Of a stretch of DNA of 30,951 bases, positions 16,205-24,941 are shown piece after piece. The notes beneath the pieces are model-generated. The model was not told where the DNA came from, did not search any database, and saw only the letters and a program-made list of their open reading frames with translations. Where the stretch lies: positions 1 through 30,951 of the forward strand of contig CALALS010000026.1 of NCBI GenBank assembly GCA_937925525.1. The letters run 5' to 3'. Each line of letters opens with the position of its first letter. Position 1 is the first letter of the stretch. The stretch comes from an uncultured Flavobacteriales bacterium (GTDB lineage: Bacteria; Bacteroidota; Bacteroidia; Flavobacteriales_E; Vicingaceae). The translations under genes were made by a program, and so were the position numbers.

Positions 16205-18832
16205 ATGAAACGATTTTTTAAAATACTTGCTTATTCTTTCGGAATAATTTTACTGCTTATTTCCATTTTAGGTTTACTTGCCTATATCTATGAAGACGAT
16301 ATAGAGAAATACTTAGTAAATGCAATAAATGAAAAAATTGAAACTCAAATTAATGTAGAAAAAACCAACTTCTCATTCATTAAAAAATTTCCCCATGCAA
16401 GTTTCAGTTTCATAGGAGTAGAAGTTCTGGAAGCTACAGACAACCAAGAAAAAAACACACTACTAAGTGCTGAAAATATTTTTATCAAATTGAATTTGAT
16501 TGACATTATCACCGGAAATTATACCATTGAAGAAATTGAAATTGAAACAGGCATTTTAAACATTGCCATTGATAAAAAAGGAAAGGACAATTATCATATT
16601 TGGAAACAATCAACAGACTCTAGTGAAACAAACATAAATGTTGATTTAGAAGCAGTAAACGTATCAGAAATCACACTTTATTACACCAATCATTTTGATC
16701 AATCTTATCTAGCAACAGATATCGAAGAACTTAGTTTAAGTGGCAGCTTTTCTGATAAAATTTACGATTTGGAAACCTCTTTTGATATTTATATACATGA
16801 ATATAAAAGCAAAGAAGATAGGCTAATAGCCGACCAAAACTTAAGTATTGATGCTGTTTTACTCGTAAATAATGAGGAAAATAAATACTTAATCAATAAA
16901 GCAAAAGCAAGTCTATCCGGGCTTAACCTTAACTTATCAGGTAATATTATTAATAGCGAAGAAAAAACTGAATTAGACATTCAAGTATCAGGAGATGAAT
17001 TAAATATTAACTCACTCTTAGAGTTGTTTCCTGAAAAAATTATGGAAAAGTATGAAGACATAAAAAGTGATGGAGAGTTAACTATTAATGGAGCCATAAA
17101 AGGTGTTCTTTCTCACACTTCTTCGCCAAATATTGATGTAAATTTTGAAATTAAAAATGGAAGCATAGAAAGAAATGATGTAGTGTTAAACAACTTATAT
17201 TTCAATGGTAATTACACCAATGGTAATAAAAATACATTAAAAACATCAAAGCTTATAATTCACCAATTCAATGTAAAAATTGAAGATGGTACTTTTGAGG
17301 GAAAAGGCTCGTTAAGTGATTTTGAAAAACCTAGTTTTAATTTAGACTTAAAAGGAAATTTCAATCTAAATTATATCTATAAGTTACTGGAGCCGGATAG
17401 TATAGAGTTTGTTGAAGGTAATACCCTTTTTAATATCCACTTTGAAAACAACTTTCCTTCATTTAGTGAAATTAATGCCAATACATTTAAAACTTCAATT
17501 ATAAACGGAGAAGTAATGGTAACTGATGGTAGAATTAAATATACTAACAGCCCATATCCCATTGATAGTATTGGTTTTTCAATGGTTAGTAGCAATAGGA
17601 ATATAGAAATAAAACAGTTTAAGGCAAAGTATAATTTAACCGATATTTCTGTTAACGGAAATGCACAATATATATTTTCATACTTGTTGTTTGACAATGT
17701 AGTACCCAACATTCAGCTTTCCCTTTCTTCCAATTATTTTGATTTACAAAACTTTCTTTCTGAAACAAGTTCTTCTACAAGTGAGTTGAAATTTAATATT
17801 CCCGACAGCCTTATTTTAAGTGTAAAAGCCAATATTAAAGAATTAAGGTTTGGTAAATTTTTATCTCAGGATATTAAAGCAAATTTAAAGTTAAAAGATG
17901 CAGTTATTACAGCTGACAACATTTACCTAAAAAGTCAAAAAGGAGAAATTTCAGGCGATATAGTTATAGAACAAACAGAAGATGAACTGCTAATGTCTAG
18001 TAATTGTAAGTTGACAAATATTGATGTACAACAACTGTTTTATGAATTCAACAATTTTTCTCAAACTGAAATTCTTGATAAAAATATTAAGGGTAAAGGC
18101 TTTGTTGATGCCACAGTAGTTTGTGTTTTAGACCATCAACTAAACATTAATTTAAATAAACTTTATGTAAATGCGGATGTGCTAATAGAAAATGGACAGC
18201 TTATTGATTATCAAACACTCTCATCGCTGTCCAAATACATTGAACTGGATGACTTGATGAATATTAAGTTTAGTAAACTATCAAATAACATTCAAATAAA
18301 AAACAGAAAGGTTTATATCCCTGATATGGAAATTAAATCATCTGCTTTAGACCTTTCCCTATCCGGGATTCATTCATTTAATAACGAAATAGATTATCAT
18401 TTTAACCTTTTGATGAGAGATATTTTAGGAAAAAAAGCCAAAAAAGCTAAAAAAGAAAATGAGGAGTTTGCAGTAGAAGAACCAACAGGCGGAACAAGAT
18501 TATTTTTAAGAATGTATGGAACCGTTGACGATTATAAAGTTACTTACGATAGAAAAGCGGTAAGAGAAAAATGGCAAGATGATATGCAAAAGGAAAAGCA
18601 AACGCTTAAGGGAATTTTAAAAGAAGAGTTCAACCTCTACAAAAATGATACTAGCGTTACTTCACCTTCTAATAACACCAACGAAAAACCGGTACAACTT
18701 GATTTAGGTGATGATGAAGAGAAAAAATCAACAACTAAAGAAGAAGAAAAAAAGAAAAAAGAGCCCAAAACTAAACTTGGAAAATTCTTTGAAAAAATAA
18801 CAGAGGAAAACGATGAAGAGTTTGAGAAGTAG
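16205..18832 (+). CDS. AsmA-like envelope protein
   Basis: 875 residues. One N-terminal membrane anchor (about 7-29) is followed by the AsmA start KIETQINVEKTNFSFIKKFP and a very long run of beta strands with recurring LxLSGxI/F units. An AsmA C-terminal-like part ends near residue 790 (YHFNLLMRDIL … LRMYGTVDDYKV). The last 70 residues are Lys/Glu-rich and probably disordered. AsmA/TamB-type proteins are thought to bridge the periplasm and move lipids or help outer-membrane protein assembly. The start is ATG 16205; an out-of-frame ATG at 16201 gives only six codons. Codon use is AT-rich but like its neighbours. Confidence 0.88.
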   Translation: MKRFFKILAYSFGIILLLISILGLLAYIYEDDIEKYLVNAINEKIETQINVEKTNFSFIKKFPHASFSFIGVEVLEATDNQEKNTLLSAENIFIKLNLIDIITGNYTIEEIEIETGILNIAIDKKGKDNYHIWKQSTDSSETNINVDLEAVNVSEITLYYTNHFDQSYLATDIEELSLSGSFSDKIYDLETSFDIYIHEYKSKEDRLIADQNLSIDAVLLVNNEENKYLINKAKASLSGLNLNLSGNIINSEEKTELDIQVSGDELNINSLLELFPEKIMEKYEDIKSDGELTINGAIKGVLSHTSSPNIDVNFEIKNGSIERNDVVLNNLYFNGNYTNGNKNTLKTSKLIIHQFNVKIEDGTFEGKGSLSDFEKPSFNLDLKGNFNLNYIYKLLEPDSIEFVEGNTLFNIHFENNFPSFSEINANTFKTSIINGEVMVTDGRIKYTNSPYPIDSIGFSMVSSNRNIEIKQFKAKYNLTDISVNGNAQYIFSYLLFDNVVPNIQLSLSSNYFDLQNFLSETSSSTSELKFNIPDSLILSVKANIKELRFGKFLSQDIKANLKLKDAVITADNIYLKSQKGEISGDIVIEQTEDELLMSSNCKLTNIDVQQLFYEFNNFSQTEILDKNIKGKGFVDATVVCVLDHQLNINLNKLYVNADVLIENGQLIDYQTLSSLSKYIELDDLMNIKFSKLSNNIQIKNRKVYIPDMEIKSSALDLSLSGIHSFNNEIDYHFNLLMRDILGKKAKKAKKENEEFAVEEPTGGTRLFLRMYGTVDDYKVTYDRKAVREKWQDDMQKEKQTLKGILKEEFNLYKNDTSVTSPSNNTNEKPVQLDLGDDEEKKSTTKEEEKKKKEPKTKLGKFFEKITEENDEEFEK

Positions 18833-18836
18833 CTAA

Positions 18837-19499
18837 CTAGTCTATTTTCATTTCAGGAATATCTCCTTCAACAATTAGTCTGCCTTCCGTTTTTGAAACT
18901 ATGTCCTCCACTGAAACACCCGGAGCTCTTTCAAGTAATCTAAATCCATCATTAGGAGTAACTTCTAATACAGCTAAATCAGTAACTATTTTCTTTACAC
19001 AACCTACACCGGTAAGTGGCAAAGTACATTTTTTTAAAAGTTTTGATTCTCCTTTTTTATTGGTATGCTGCATAGCAACTATAATGTTTTCTGCAGAAGC
19101 CACTAGGTCCATTGCTCCTCCCATACCCTTCACCATTCTTCCCGGAATTTTCCAGTTAGCTATATCGCCATTATCAGCAACTTCCATAGCTCCCAGCACA
19201 GTCAATTGAACATGTCTGCCCCTAATCATAGCAAAACTTGTAGCAGAATCAAATAAAGCTGCTCCAGGAACTAACGTTACCGTTTGTTTACCTGCATTAA
19301 TTAAATCGGCATCCTCTTCTCCTTCATAAGGAAATGCTCCCATACCTAAAATTCCATTTTCAGACTGAAATTCTACTTCAATATCATTTGGAATATAATT
19401 AGCAACTAAGGTAGGAATGCCAATCCCTAAATTAACATACCAACCATCTTGCAATTCTTGTGCTATACGCTTTGCTATTCCATTTTTGTCTAATGCCAT
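18837..19499 (-). CDS. scoB: 3-oxoacid CoA-transferase subunit B
   Basis: 220 residues, full length for the beta subunit of SCOT/ScoAB or acetate CoA-transferase. The start WYVNLGIGIPTLVANY and catalytic SENG (Glu47, which forms the glutamyl-CoA thioester) are clear. MKGMGGAMDLV-like (MVKGMGGAMDLVAS) and TPNDGFRLLERAPGVS follow. With ScoA it exchanges CoA between acetoacetate and succinyl-CoA or other acids, so it serves ketone body or short-chain acid metabolism. It is not directly next to scoA: a 600-residue membrane protein gene lies between, with only 5 nt between that gene's stop and this start. Confidence 0.95.
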   Translation of the reverse strand: MALDKNGIAKRIAQELQDGWYVNLGIGIPTLVANYIPNDIEVEFQSENGILGMGAFPYEGEEDADLINAGKQTVTLVPGAALFDSATSFAMIRGRHVQLTVLGAMEVADNGDIANWKIPGRMVKGMGGAMDLVASAENIIVAMQHTNKKGESKLLKKCTLPLTGVGCVKKIVTDLAVLEVTPNDGFRLLERAPGVSVEDIVSKTEGRLIVEGDIPEMKID

Positions 19500-19504
19500 A
19501 ATTT

Positions 19505-21307
19505 TTAGTCCTCTTTTAATTCATAAATTTTAACTTTTCCATTTTCAATATCATAATATTGCTCATCCATATTCCAAAGATAAGTAACTAATTTATATGA
19601 TGAACTTGGAACATCTGAAACATAAATAACAGTTTTTAGGTTTTCGGAGTTTTTGTCCCAACTGTATCTACTCCAATTTAATGGATAGTACTCGTAAACA
19701 ATCGGCTCATTCTTTTTATCAAAAATGCTAATAACGACCCATGATTTAAATGGATTTTTTTCTGACGACAATTTTATGTCATATTCAAGTAACAAGTTTT
19801 TATTTAAAAATCTAGTACAGTTTGTATCATTGTAAAATTCAAAAAATTCATTTTTATTATTAGTTATTTTCTCGACTCTTATTTCTTGAATTAAGTTTCT
19901 ACGAAGCATATTTTTCCTTTCTAACAAAAAATAACTATTTACTTCATCTTTATCAATAATATCATACTTGCTAAAATCAATATTTAAATTTGTTGTGTCC
20001 ACTATTTGAAAGTCTGAAATTTTCGAAGGGTAATCTGAATATTGTATGTTAGGTAAATAACCTCCCATCTGATAGTTATAATAATTATATACAAAATGCC
20101 TCATTTTATAGCCAGATACAGTTGGTAAATAGTTGTCTGAATTCGATTTATTTATTATTGTTTGGATAAACCTGCCTGAAAATCGATCATAGGTAAAATC
20201 AATATATGTATAATGAGTAAAATTGAGCAAAAAGGGGAAAGTTATTGGTGTTATTAAAAGGATTAATATTGGTAAATATACTATGGTATTTGTTTGTTCT
20301 AATTTATCCATTAAAAGAACTATTCCCAAAACTAAAACCGGGAATACATAAATCACTGCTCTATCAGTAGGAAAGTTAACGTCTAACAAAAAATTTGCTA
20401 AAAGATAAGAAACTACACTCCCCATAAAAAGCAGGAAAAAGACAACTTCTATTTTAAGTAAACATCTTGAGTATTTTAAATTTAAAAAATGTTTTATCAT
20501 AATAACCACCCAAAGTATTAATAAAATTGCAAATATTATTTGAGCAAGCCCATTATCATAACCAACAAAACATTTTAAAAAAGATTTAACACTAACCTCC
20601 CAAATTCCAGTATTTTCACCTAAATAAAGCTGATTGTTTTGATCTAATATTTTAAAGTATATATAGGCACATATAAAAATTCCATTCCAAAACAATAAAT
20701 TTAAAGTAGTGTAAACCCAGTGGTGTGTTCTTTTATAAAAAGCCACCATTGTAACATACATGATAAGCAAAATTGAAAAGAAAAATATTGTTAAGCTTGA
20801 CATAAATGACAATAGCAAAAACACATTTAATAACCAAAAGTGCTTTTTATTATTCTCTTTTATATAATGTATAAAGTAATATAAAGTAGCCATTAAAAAA
20901 CTACTCATTAAACCATACCCCCTACTATACCCAAAGTATTCAATTAAATAATGACTAAATAACATTATTATAAAAAAACTCCACCTGAAAGTAGTTTTAG
21001 AAATATGATGCTTCCCTATTTTCCATAGATAAAGGAAGTAAATAAAAGATATTAATAGATTAGGTAATCTTAAAAAGAATTGATGAGAACCAAATAATTT
21101 AAATGAAAAATAAGTCAGTAATGAATTTAAAAAATGATTGTTTGCATCATATAAAGCATTGAAAGGCAAGAACTTTTCTACTTGTACATAATGAAAAAAA
21201 GTGGCGATTTCATCATGAGCAAATGGCACTAACCAAGCTCTAAAAGCTACATATACCCAAACTAAAGCAGCTAAAAAAAAGTAAACAGATTTTTCAAATC
21301 TTGTCAT
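19505..21307 (-). CDS. GT-C-fold glycosyltransferase-like membrane protein
   Basis: 600 residues. About ten to twelve membrane segments fill residues 8-365, followed by a soluble C-terminal domain of about 230 residues, probably periplasmic. After the first helix comes FAHDEIATF, the acidic motif in the first outer loop of GT-C enzymes (PMT/ArnT type), then YDANNHFLNSLLTYFSFKLFG and FFLRLPNLL, also typical of that fold. It probably uses a polyprenyl-phosphate sugar donor to glycosylate a lipid or protein. The acceptor is unknown. It is much more AT-rich than its neighbours (sampled lines 18-33% GC, against roughly 42-55% in sampled lines of scoA, scoB and the penicillin-binding protein). It sits inside the scoAB pair: its ATG overlaps the scoA stop (TAATG). 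It has no visible frame disruption. Confidence 0.8.
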   Translation of the reverse strand: MTRFEKSVYFFLAALVWVYVAFRAWLVPFAHDEIATFFHYVQVEKFLPFNALYDANNHFLNSLLTYFSFKLFGSHQFFLRLPNLLISFIYFLYLWKIGKHHISKTTFRWSFFIIMLFSHYLIEYFGYSRGYGLMSSFLMATLYYFIHYIKENNKKHFWLLNVFLLLSFMSSLTIFFFSILLIMYVTMVAFYKRTHHWVYTTLNLLFWNGIFICAYIYFKILDQNNQLYLGENTGIWEVSVKSFLKCFVGYDNGLAQIIFAILLILWVVIMIKHFLNLKYSRCLLKIEVVFFLLFMGSVVSYLLANFLLDVNFPTDRAVIYVFPVLVLGIVLLMDKLEQTNTIVYLPILILLITPITFPFLLNFTHYTYIDFTYDRFSGRFIQTIINKSNSDNYLPTVSGYKMRHFVYNYYNYQMGGYLPNIQYSDYPSKISDFQIVDTTNLNIDFSKYDIIDKDEVNSYFLLERKNMLRRNLIQEIRVEKITNNKNEFFEFYNDTNCTRFLNKNLLLEYDIKLSSEKNPFKSWVVISIFDKKNEPIVYEYYPLNWSRYSWDKNSENLKTVIYVSDVPSSSYKLVTYLWNMDEQYYDIENGKVKIYELKED

Positions 21308-22005
21308 TACTCTTTTTGACGAACGGTTCGTTGTTCAATACGCTTTTCGTAATTCACACCTTGGAAAATACGCTGTACGAAAATGCCGGGTGTATGAATA
21401 AAATTGGGGTCTAGTTCTCCGGGCTCTACCAATTCTTCTACTTCAGCAATAGTAATTTTTCCTGCCATTGCCATCATTGGATTAAAATTTCTGGCTGTTC
21501 CTTTGTAAATTAAATTTCCGTTTCTATCGCCTTTCCAAGCTTTTACAATAGCAAAATCTGCTTCAAATGCATGTTCCAAAATATGAGGTTTTCCGTTGAA
21601 CTCCCTTACTTCCTTACCTTCTGCCACCTCAGTTCCATACCCTGCAGGAGTAAAAAAAGCAGGGATTCCGGCTCCTGCCGCACGACACCTTTCCGCTAAC
21701 GTTCCTTGTGGAATTAGTTCAACATCTAATTCACCACTTAACATCTGCCTTTCAAATTCATCGTTTTCACCAACATAAGATGAAATCATTTTTTTGATTT
21801 GTTTTTTTTGAAGCAACAGTCCTAATCCAAAATCATCTACCCCTGCATTATTAGAAATACAGGTCAAGTCTTTAACACCCATTTTTACTAATTGAGAAAT
21901 ACAGTTTTCAGGTATTCCGCATAATCCAAAACCACCTAACATAAGTGTCATTCCGTCTTTTATATCTTTAGTGGCTTCTTCTGCGTTGGCAACAATTTTA
22001 TTCAT
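21307..22005 (-). CDS. scoA: 3-oxoacid CoA-transferase subunit A
   Basis: 232 residues, full length for the alpha subunit. Typical are GGFGLCGIPENCI, SNNAGVDDFGLGLLL, the oxyanion and CoA-binding FFTPAGYGTEVAEGKE, and the C-terminal FIHTPGIFVQRIF. It forms the heteromeric CoA-transferase with the B subunit. I chose ATG 22005; the upstream TTG (22011) would add two residues and sits only one base from the stop of the penicillin-binding protein gene. It starts 6 nt after that stop and ends in a 1-nt overlap with the membrane glycosyltransferase-like gene. Confidence 0.95.
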   Translation of the reverse strand: MNKIVANAEEATKDIKDGMTLMLGGFGLCGIPENCISQLVKMGVKDLTCISNNAGVDDFGLGLLLQKKQIKKMISSYVGENDEFERQMLSGELDVELIPQGTLAERCRAAGAGIPAFFTPAGYGTEVAEGKEVREFNGKPHILEHAFEADFAIVKAWKGDRNGNLIYKGTARNFNPMMAMAGKITIAEVEELVEPGELDPNFIHTPGIFVQRIFQGVNYEKRIEQRTVRQKE

Positions 22006-22011
22006 AGTCAA

Positions 22012-24471
22012 TCAATTAAAATCTTCATTAAAGTTAGGATTAGTAAGATTTTGCATTTCCTTGTATTTCTTACAATCTAATTCAATATTTAGTTTATTTA
22101 CAGGTTTTTCAAAGTCATCCTGAGAGTATTTTAGCTTAGGGTCATCATGAACTTTATGCATATAATAGCCCCAAATTGGTAAGCCGGTATTGGCTCCTTG
22201 TCCATAAAATGTATTCCCAAATCTTACTCCTCTGTCTTCTGCTCCTACCCATATTCCTGTAACTAATTCAGGTGTTATTCCCATAAACCATCCATCTGAA
22301 TTATTTTGAGTAGTTCCGGTTTTACCTGCAATTGGATATTTATGTCCGGCATAAGGCCGGGCTTCCGTTTTTGCTCCTCTAATTCTCATCCCTGTCCCAA
22401 CTGTATAGCCTTTTCCTCCATTCAAATCTCCTATACATTTATTGTATTCTCCTTCAACTACTCCTTTCATTAAATCAAGCATGGCATAGGCTGTCTCTTC
22501 ACTCATTGCCTCATGAATTTCAGGTTGAATATCAACAATTAAGTTGCCGTTTTTATCTTCAATTTTGGTAATAAAAGTTGGTTCAATATAAACTCCTTTA
22601 TTCGCAAAAACCGCATTAGCACCTACCATTTCATACACACTTAAATCAGCTACTCCTAAGCATAAAGAAGGCGTTGCGGGCAAGTTACTTGTTATTCCCA
22701 TCAATTTCGCTTGGTCAACCACAGCTTGTGGCCCGTATTGCTTCATCACCCATGCAGTAACTGTGTTCATAGAGTTCGCTAAACCGTATTTTAAACTGAC
22801 CATGCAGCCATATTTTCCATCAGAGTTTTTGGGTGTCCAATCTCTCAATAAACCAAAAGTTCCTTTTTTAAATGTAATTTGTTGATTAGGAACTTCCATG
22901 CATGGAGACATACCGTTTTGAATGGCAAGTGCATAAACAAAAGGCTTAAAAGTTGAACCCACTTGTCGTTTAGATTGATAAACATGGTCATAAGCAAAAT
23001 GCTTAAAGTTTATACCACCTACCCAAGCTCTGATATAGCCTGTATGTGGTTCCATGCTCATCATACCCGCTTGTAAAAAACTTTTGTAATATTTTATTGA
23101 ATCCAGAGGAGACATCAAAGTATCTACCTCTCCTTTCCATGTAAATACTCTTGTTTTTTGCGGTGTATTAAAAATAATTGGAATTGAATCTTTTGGAGTA
23201 GCGTGTCTAGATTCCCCACAATCTTCTGCCTGACAAACGTATTTGTCACCCACTTTTTTTATCATTTCTCCTCTTCTTCCACAGTTAAAACACTCTTTTC
23301 CCACTAATACATCATAGCGTCTTGTGCTCTTAATTGCCCTGTCGTAAATTTCTTCAATCTGCTTTTCATTTAATCGCCAGTCAAACGGAATTTTGGCTTT
23401 GTTTCTTTCAGACCTTCTTGAAAAATCTCTGAATAAATCATTTTGTAATTCCGTTCCTAAATGCTCTGATACTGCCCATTCTGCATATTGCTGCATTTTA
23501 AAATTGATGGTGGTATAAATTTTTAATCCGTCTTTGTAAATATTGTAAGGAGTGCCATCTGCTTTGGTGTATTTATAGTTTCCGTTGGCGTCTTTTTCTT
23601 CAAAAATTTCGGTGACTTTTGTTCTGAGTATTTCTCTAAAATATGGTGCTATCCCTTCTTTATGGTCAACCACTTTGTAGTCTAACTCTAGTGGTAAAGT
23701 TTTTAAAGAATCGTAAAGCTCATCGGAAATTAAGTTGTTTCTTTTCATTTGATAGAAAACCACATTTCTCCTTTCTTGAGTCATTTCCGGTCTTCGGAGA
23801 GGATTATAAAGAGCCGGATTTTTTGCCATTCCTACCAGCATAGCAGATTGTGCTATATTTAACTCAGACGGCTCTACATTAAAGTAAACATTTGCTGCTG
23901 TTTTTATACCTACGGCATTATTAATAAAATCAAATTTATTGAGATACATCGTAATTATCTCATCTTTGGTATATCTTCTTTCCAGCTGGGCTGCAATTAT
24001 CCACTCTTGAAGTTTTTGTCCTATACGCTCAACAATATTAGAGGCCGGATCATTAAACATCATTTTAGCCAATTGCTGCGTTATAGTACTGGCACCTCCT
24101 GCTTTACCAAAATTTAGCACTGCTCTCATTAGTCCTCTAAAGTCTATTCCTGAGTGTTCTCTGTAACGCTCATCTTCTGTCGCAATCAACGCATCGACTA
24201 AATAAGGCGAAAGGTCTTCGTAATTTACATTTACTCTGTTTTCTTTAAAGTATTTACCTATTACTATTCCATCATCTGTGATAATTTCAGAAGCCAAATT
24301 ACTTTTTGGGTTTTCTAATTCTTCCAAAGAAGGTAAAGGAGGAAAACCAAGCCAACCGTTAGCAGCACAAGTCATAACCACCAACAAGCCAATAAAAGGT
24401 AGGACAAATATTGTCCAAAGTAGTAGTATCCACTTTTTAAATGCCGGCTTTTTGAATTTGTTTTTTGCCAT
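22012..24471 (-). CDS. class A penicillin-binding protein (PBP1A-like)
   Basis: 819 residues. One N-terminal membrane helix (about 13-34) is followed by a GT51 glycosyltransferase domain, with catalytic Glu in ATEDERYREHSGID (97-110) and GASTITQQLAK (126-136). The transpeptidase domain has SxxK at Ser506-Lys509 (GSTFKP), SMN at 567-569 and KTGT at 717-720. It polymerises and cross-links peptidoglycan in the periplasm. Between the two domains, near residues 391-425, is an insertion with C394-x2-C397 and C413-x4-C418, like a zinc ribbon or a disulfide knob. Its ATG overlaps the gldH stop by one base (TAATG). It is part of the long unit from holB to scoB. Confidence 0.95.
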   Translation of the reverse strand: MAKNKFKKPAFKKWILLLWTIFVLPFIGLLVVMTCAANGWLGFPPLPSLEELENPKSNLASEIITDDGIVIGKYFKENRVNVNYEDLSPYLVDALIATEDERYREHSGIDFRGLMRAVLNFGKAGGASTITQQLAKMMFNDPASNIVERIGQKLQEWIIAAQLERRYTKDEIITMYLNKFDFINNAVGIKTAANVYFNVEPSELNIAQSAMLVGMAKNPALYNPLRRPEMTQERRNVVFYQMKRNNLISDELYDSLKTLPLELDYKVVDHKEGIAPYFREILRTKVTEIFEEKDANGNYKYTKADGTPYNIYKDGLKIYTTINFKMQQYAEWAVSEHLGTELQNDLFRDFSRRSERNKAKIPFDWRLNEKQIEEIYDRAIKSTRRYDVLVGKECFNCGRRGEMIKKVGDKYVCQAEDCGESRHATPKDSIPIIFNTPQKTRVFTWKGEVDTLMSPLDSIKYYKSFLQAGMMSMEPHTGYIRAWVGGINFKHFAYDHVYQSKRQVGSTFKPFVYALAIQNGMSPCMEVPNQQITFKKGTFGLLRDWTPKNSDGKYGCMVSLKYGLANSMNTVTAWVMKQYGPQAVVDQAKLMGITSNLPATPSLCLGVADLSVYEMVGANAVFANKGVYIEPTFITKIEDKNGNLIVDIQPEIHEAMSEETAYAMLDLMKGVVEGEYNKCIGDLNGGKGYTVGTGMRIRGAKTEARPYAGHKYPIAGKTGTTQNNSDGWFMGITPELVTGIWVGAEDRGVRFGNTFYGQGANTGLPIWGYYMHKVHDDPKLKYSQDDFEKPVNKLNIELDCKKYKEMQNLTNPNFNEDFN

Positions 24472-24941
24472 TAATTGTTCGCTTTTGTTTTTTCTATCCG
24501 TAACCCAATTTCTGAAATACCTTCTAGGTTTTCATGCCTCATAGCTTGTTCAATTTCTATCGTATATTCTCCCTCTTTAGGGAATTGTAAATTCATCTTG
24601 TAAGGAACTCTTGCATCCCATAAATCACCAAACCCGCTTCCGTACCATCTGCCATCTACTCCCGCTAAAACACATTCAAAAGTATCTCTTACAAATACGC
24701 TGTCGGGACCTGTCCACTCTAAAAACAAAAATAAATTTTTATATGCATATTCATTTCTGTTTCGCACATCAATAAAAACATTGTATGGTGTTTTGTTGTC
24801 AGAAATATCAAACGTAAAACTTTGTCGATTATTTACATCCCATCCTTCGGGTGGAAGTGTATTTATTTGCTCAAAGTGTTTTGAACCATCACAACTAATC
24901 AATAACGGAATTGCTAAAACTATGGCTAACCAAATTTTCAT
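24471..24941 (-). CDS. gldH: gliding motility / T9SS lipoprotein GldH
   Basis: 156 residues with a lipobox LLISC (Cys17). The mature part has TFDISDNKTPYNVFIDVRNR, YKNLFLFLEWTGPDS and WDARVPYKMNLQFPKEGEYT, the pattern of GldH, ending in an amphipathic strand (EIGLRIEKT). GldH is required for gliding and chitin use in Flavobacterium johnsoniae and is linked to T9SS function, although it occurs in many non-gliding members too. Its 1-nt overlaps with ricT (upstream) and with the penicillin-binding protein gene (downstream), both TAATG, make it a tightly coupled middle gene. Together with the T9SS-tagged protease at 3651-5756 it indicates an active type IX system. Confidence 0.92.
   Translation of the reverse strand: MKIWLAIVLAIPLLISCDGSKHFEQINTLPPEGWDVNNRQSFTFDISDNKTPYNVFIDVRNRNEYAYKNLFLFLEWTGPDSVFVRDTFECVLAGVDGRWYGSGFGDLWDARVPYKMNLQFPKEGEYTIEIEQAMRHENLEGISEIGLRIEKTKANN

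Noticed and set aside
19505..21307. Insertion sequence or phage cargo between scoA and scoB
   Set aside because: No transposase, integrase, terminal repeats or target duplications are visible at either junction; only the base composition is suggestive.
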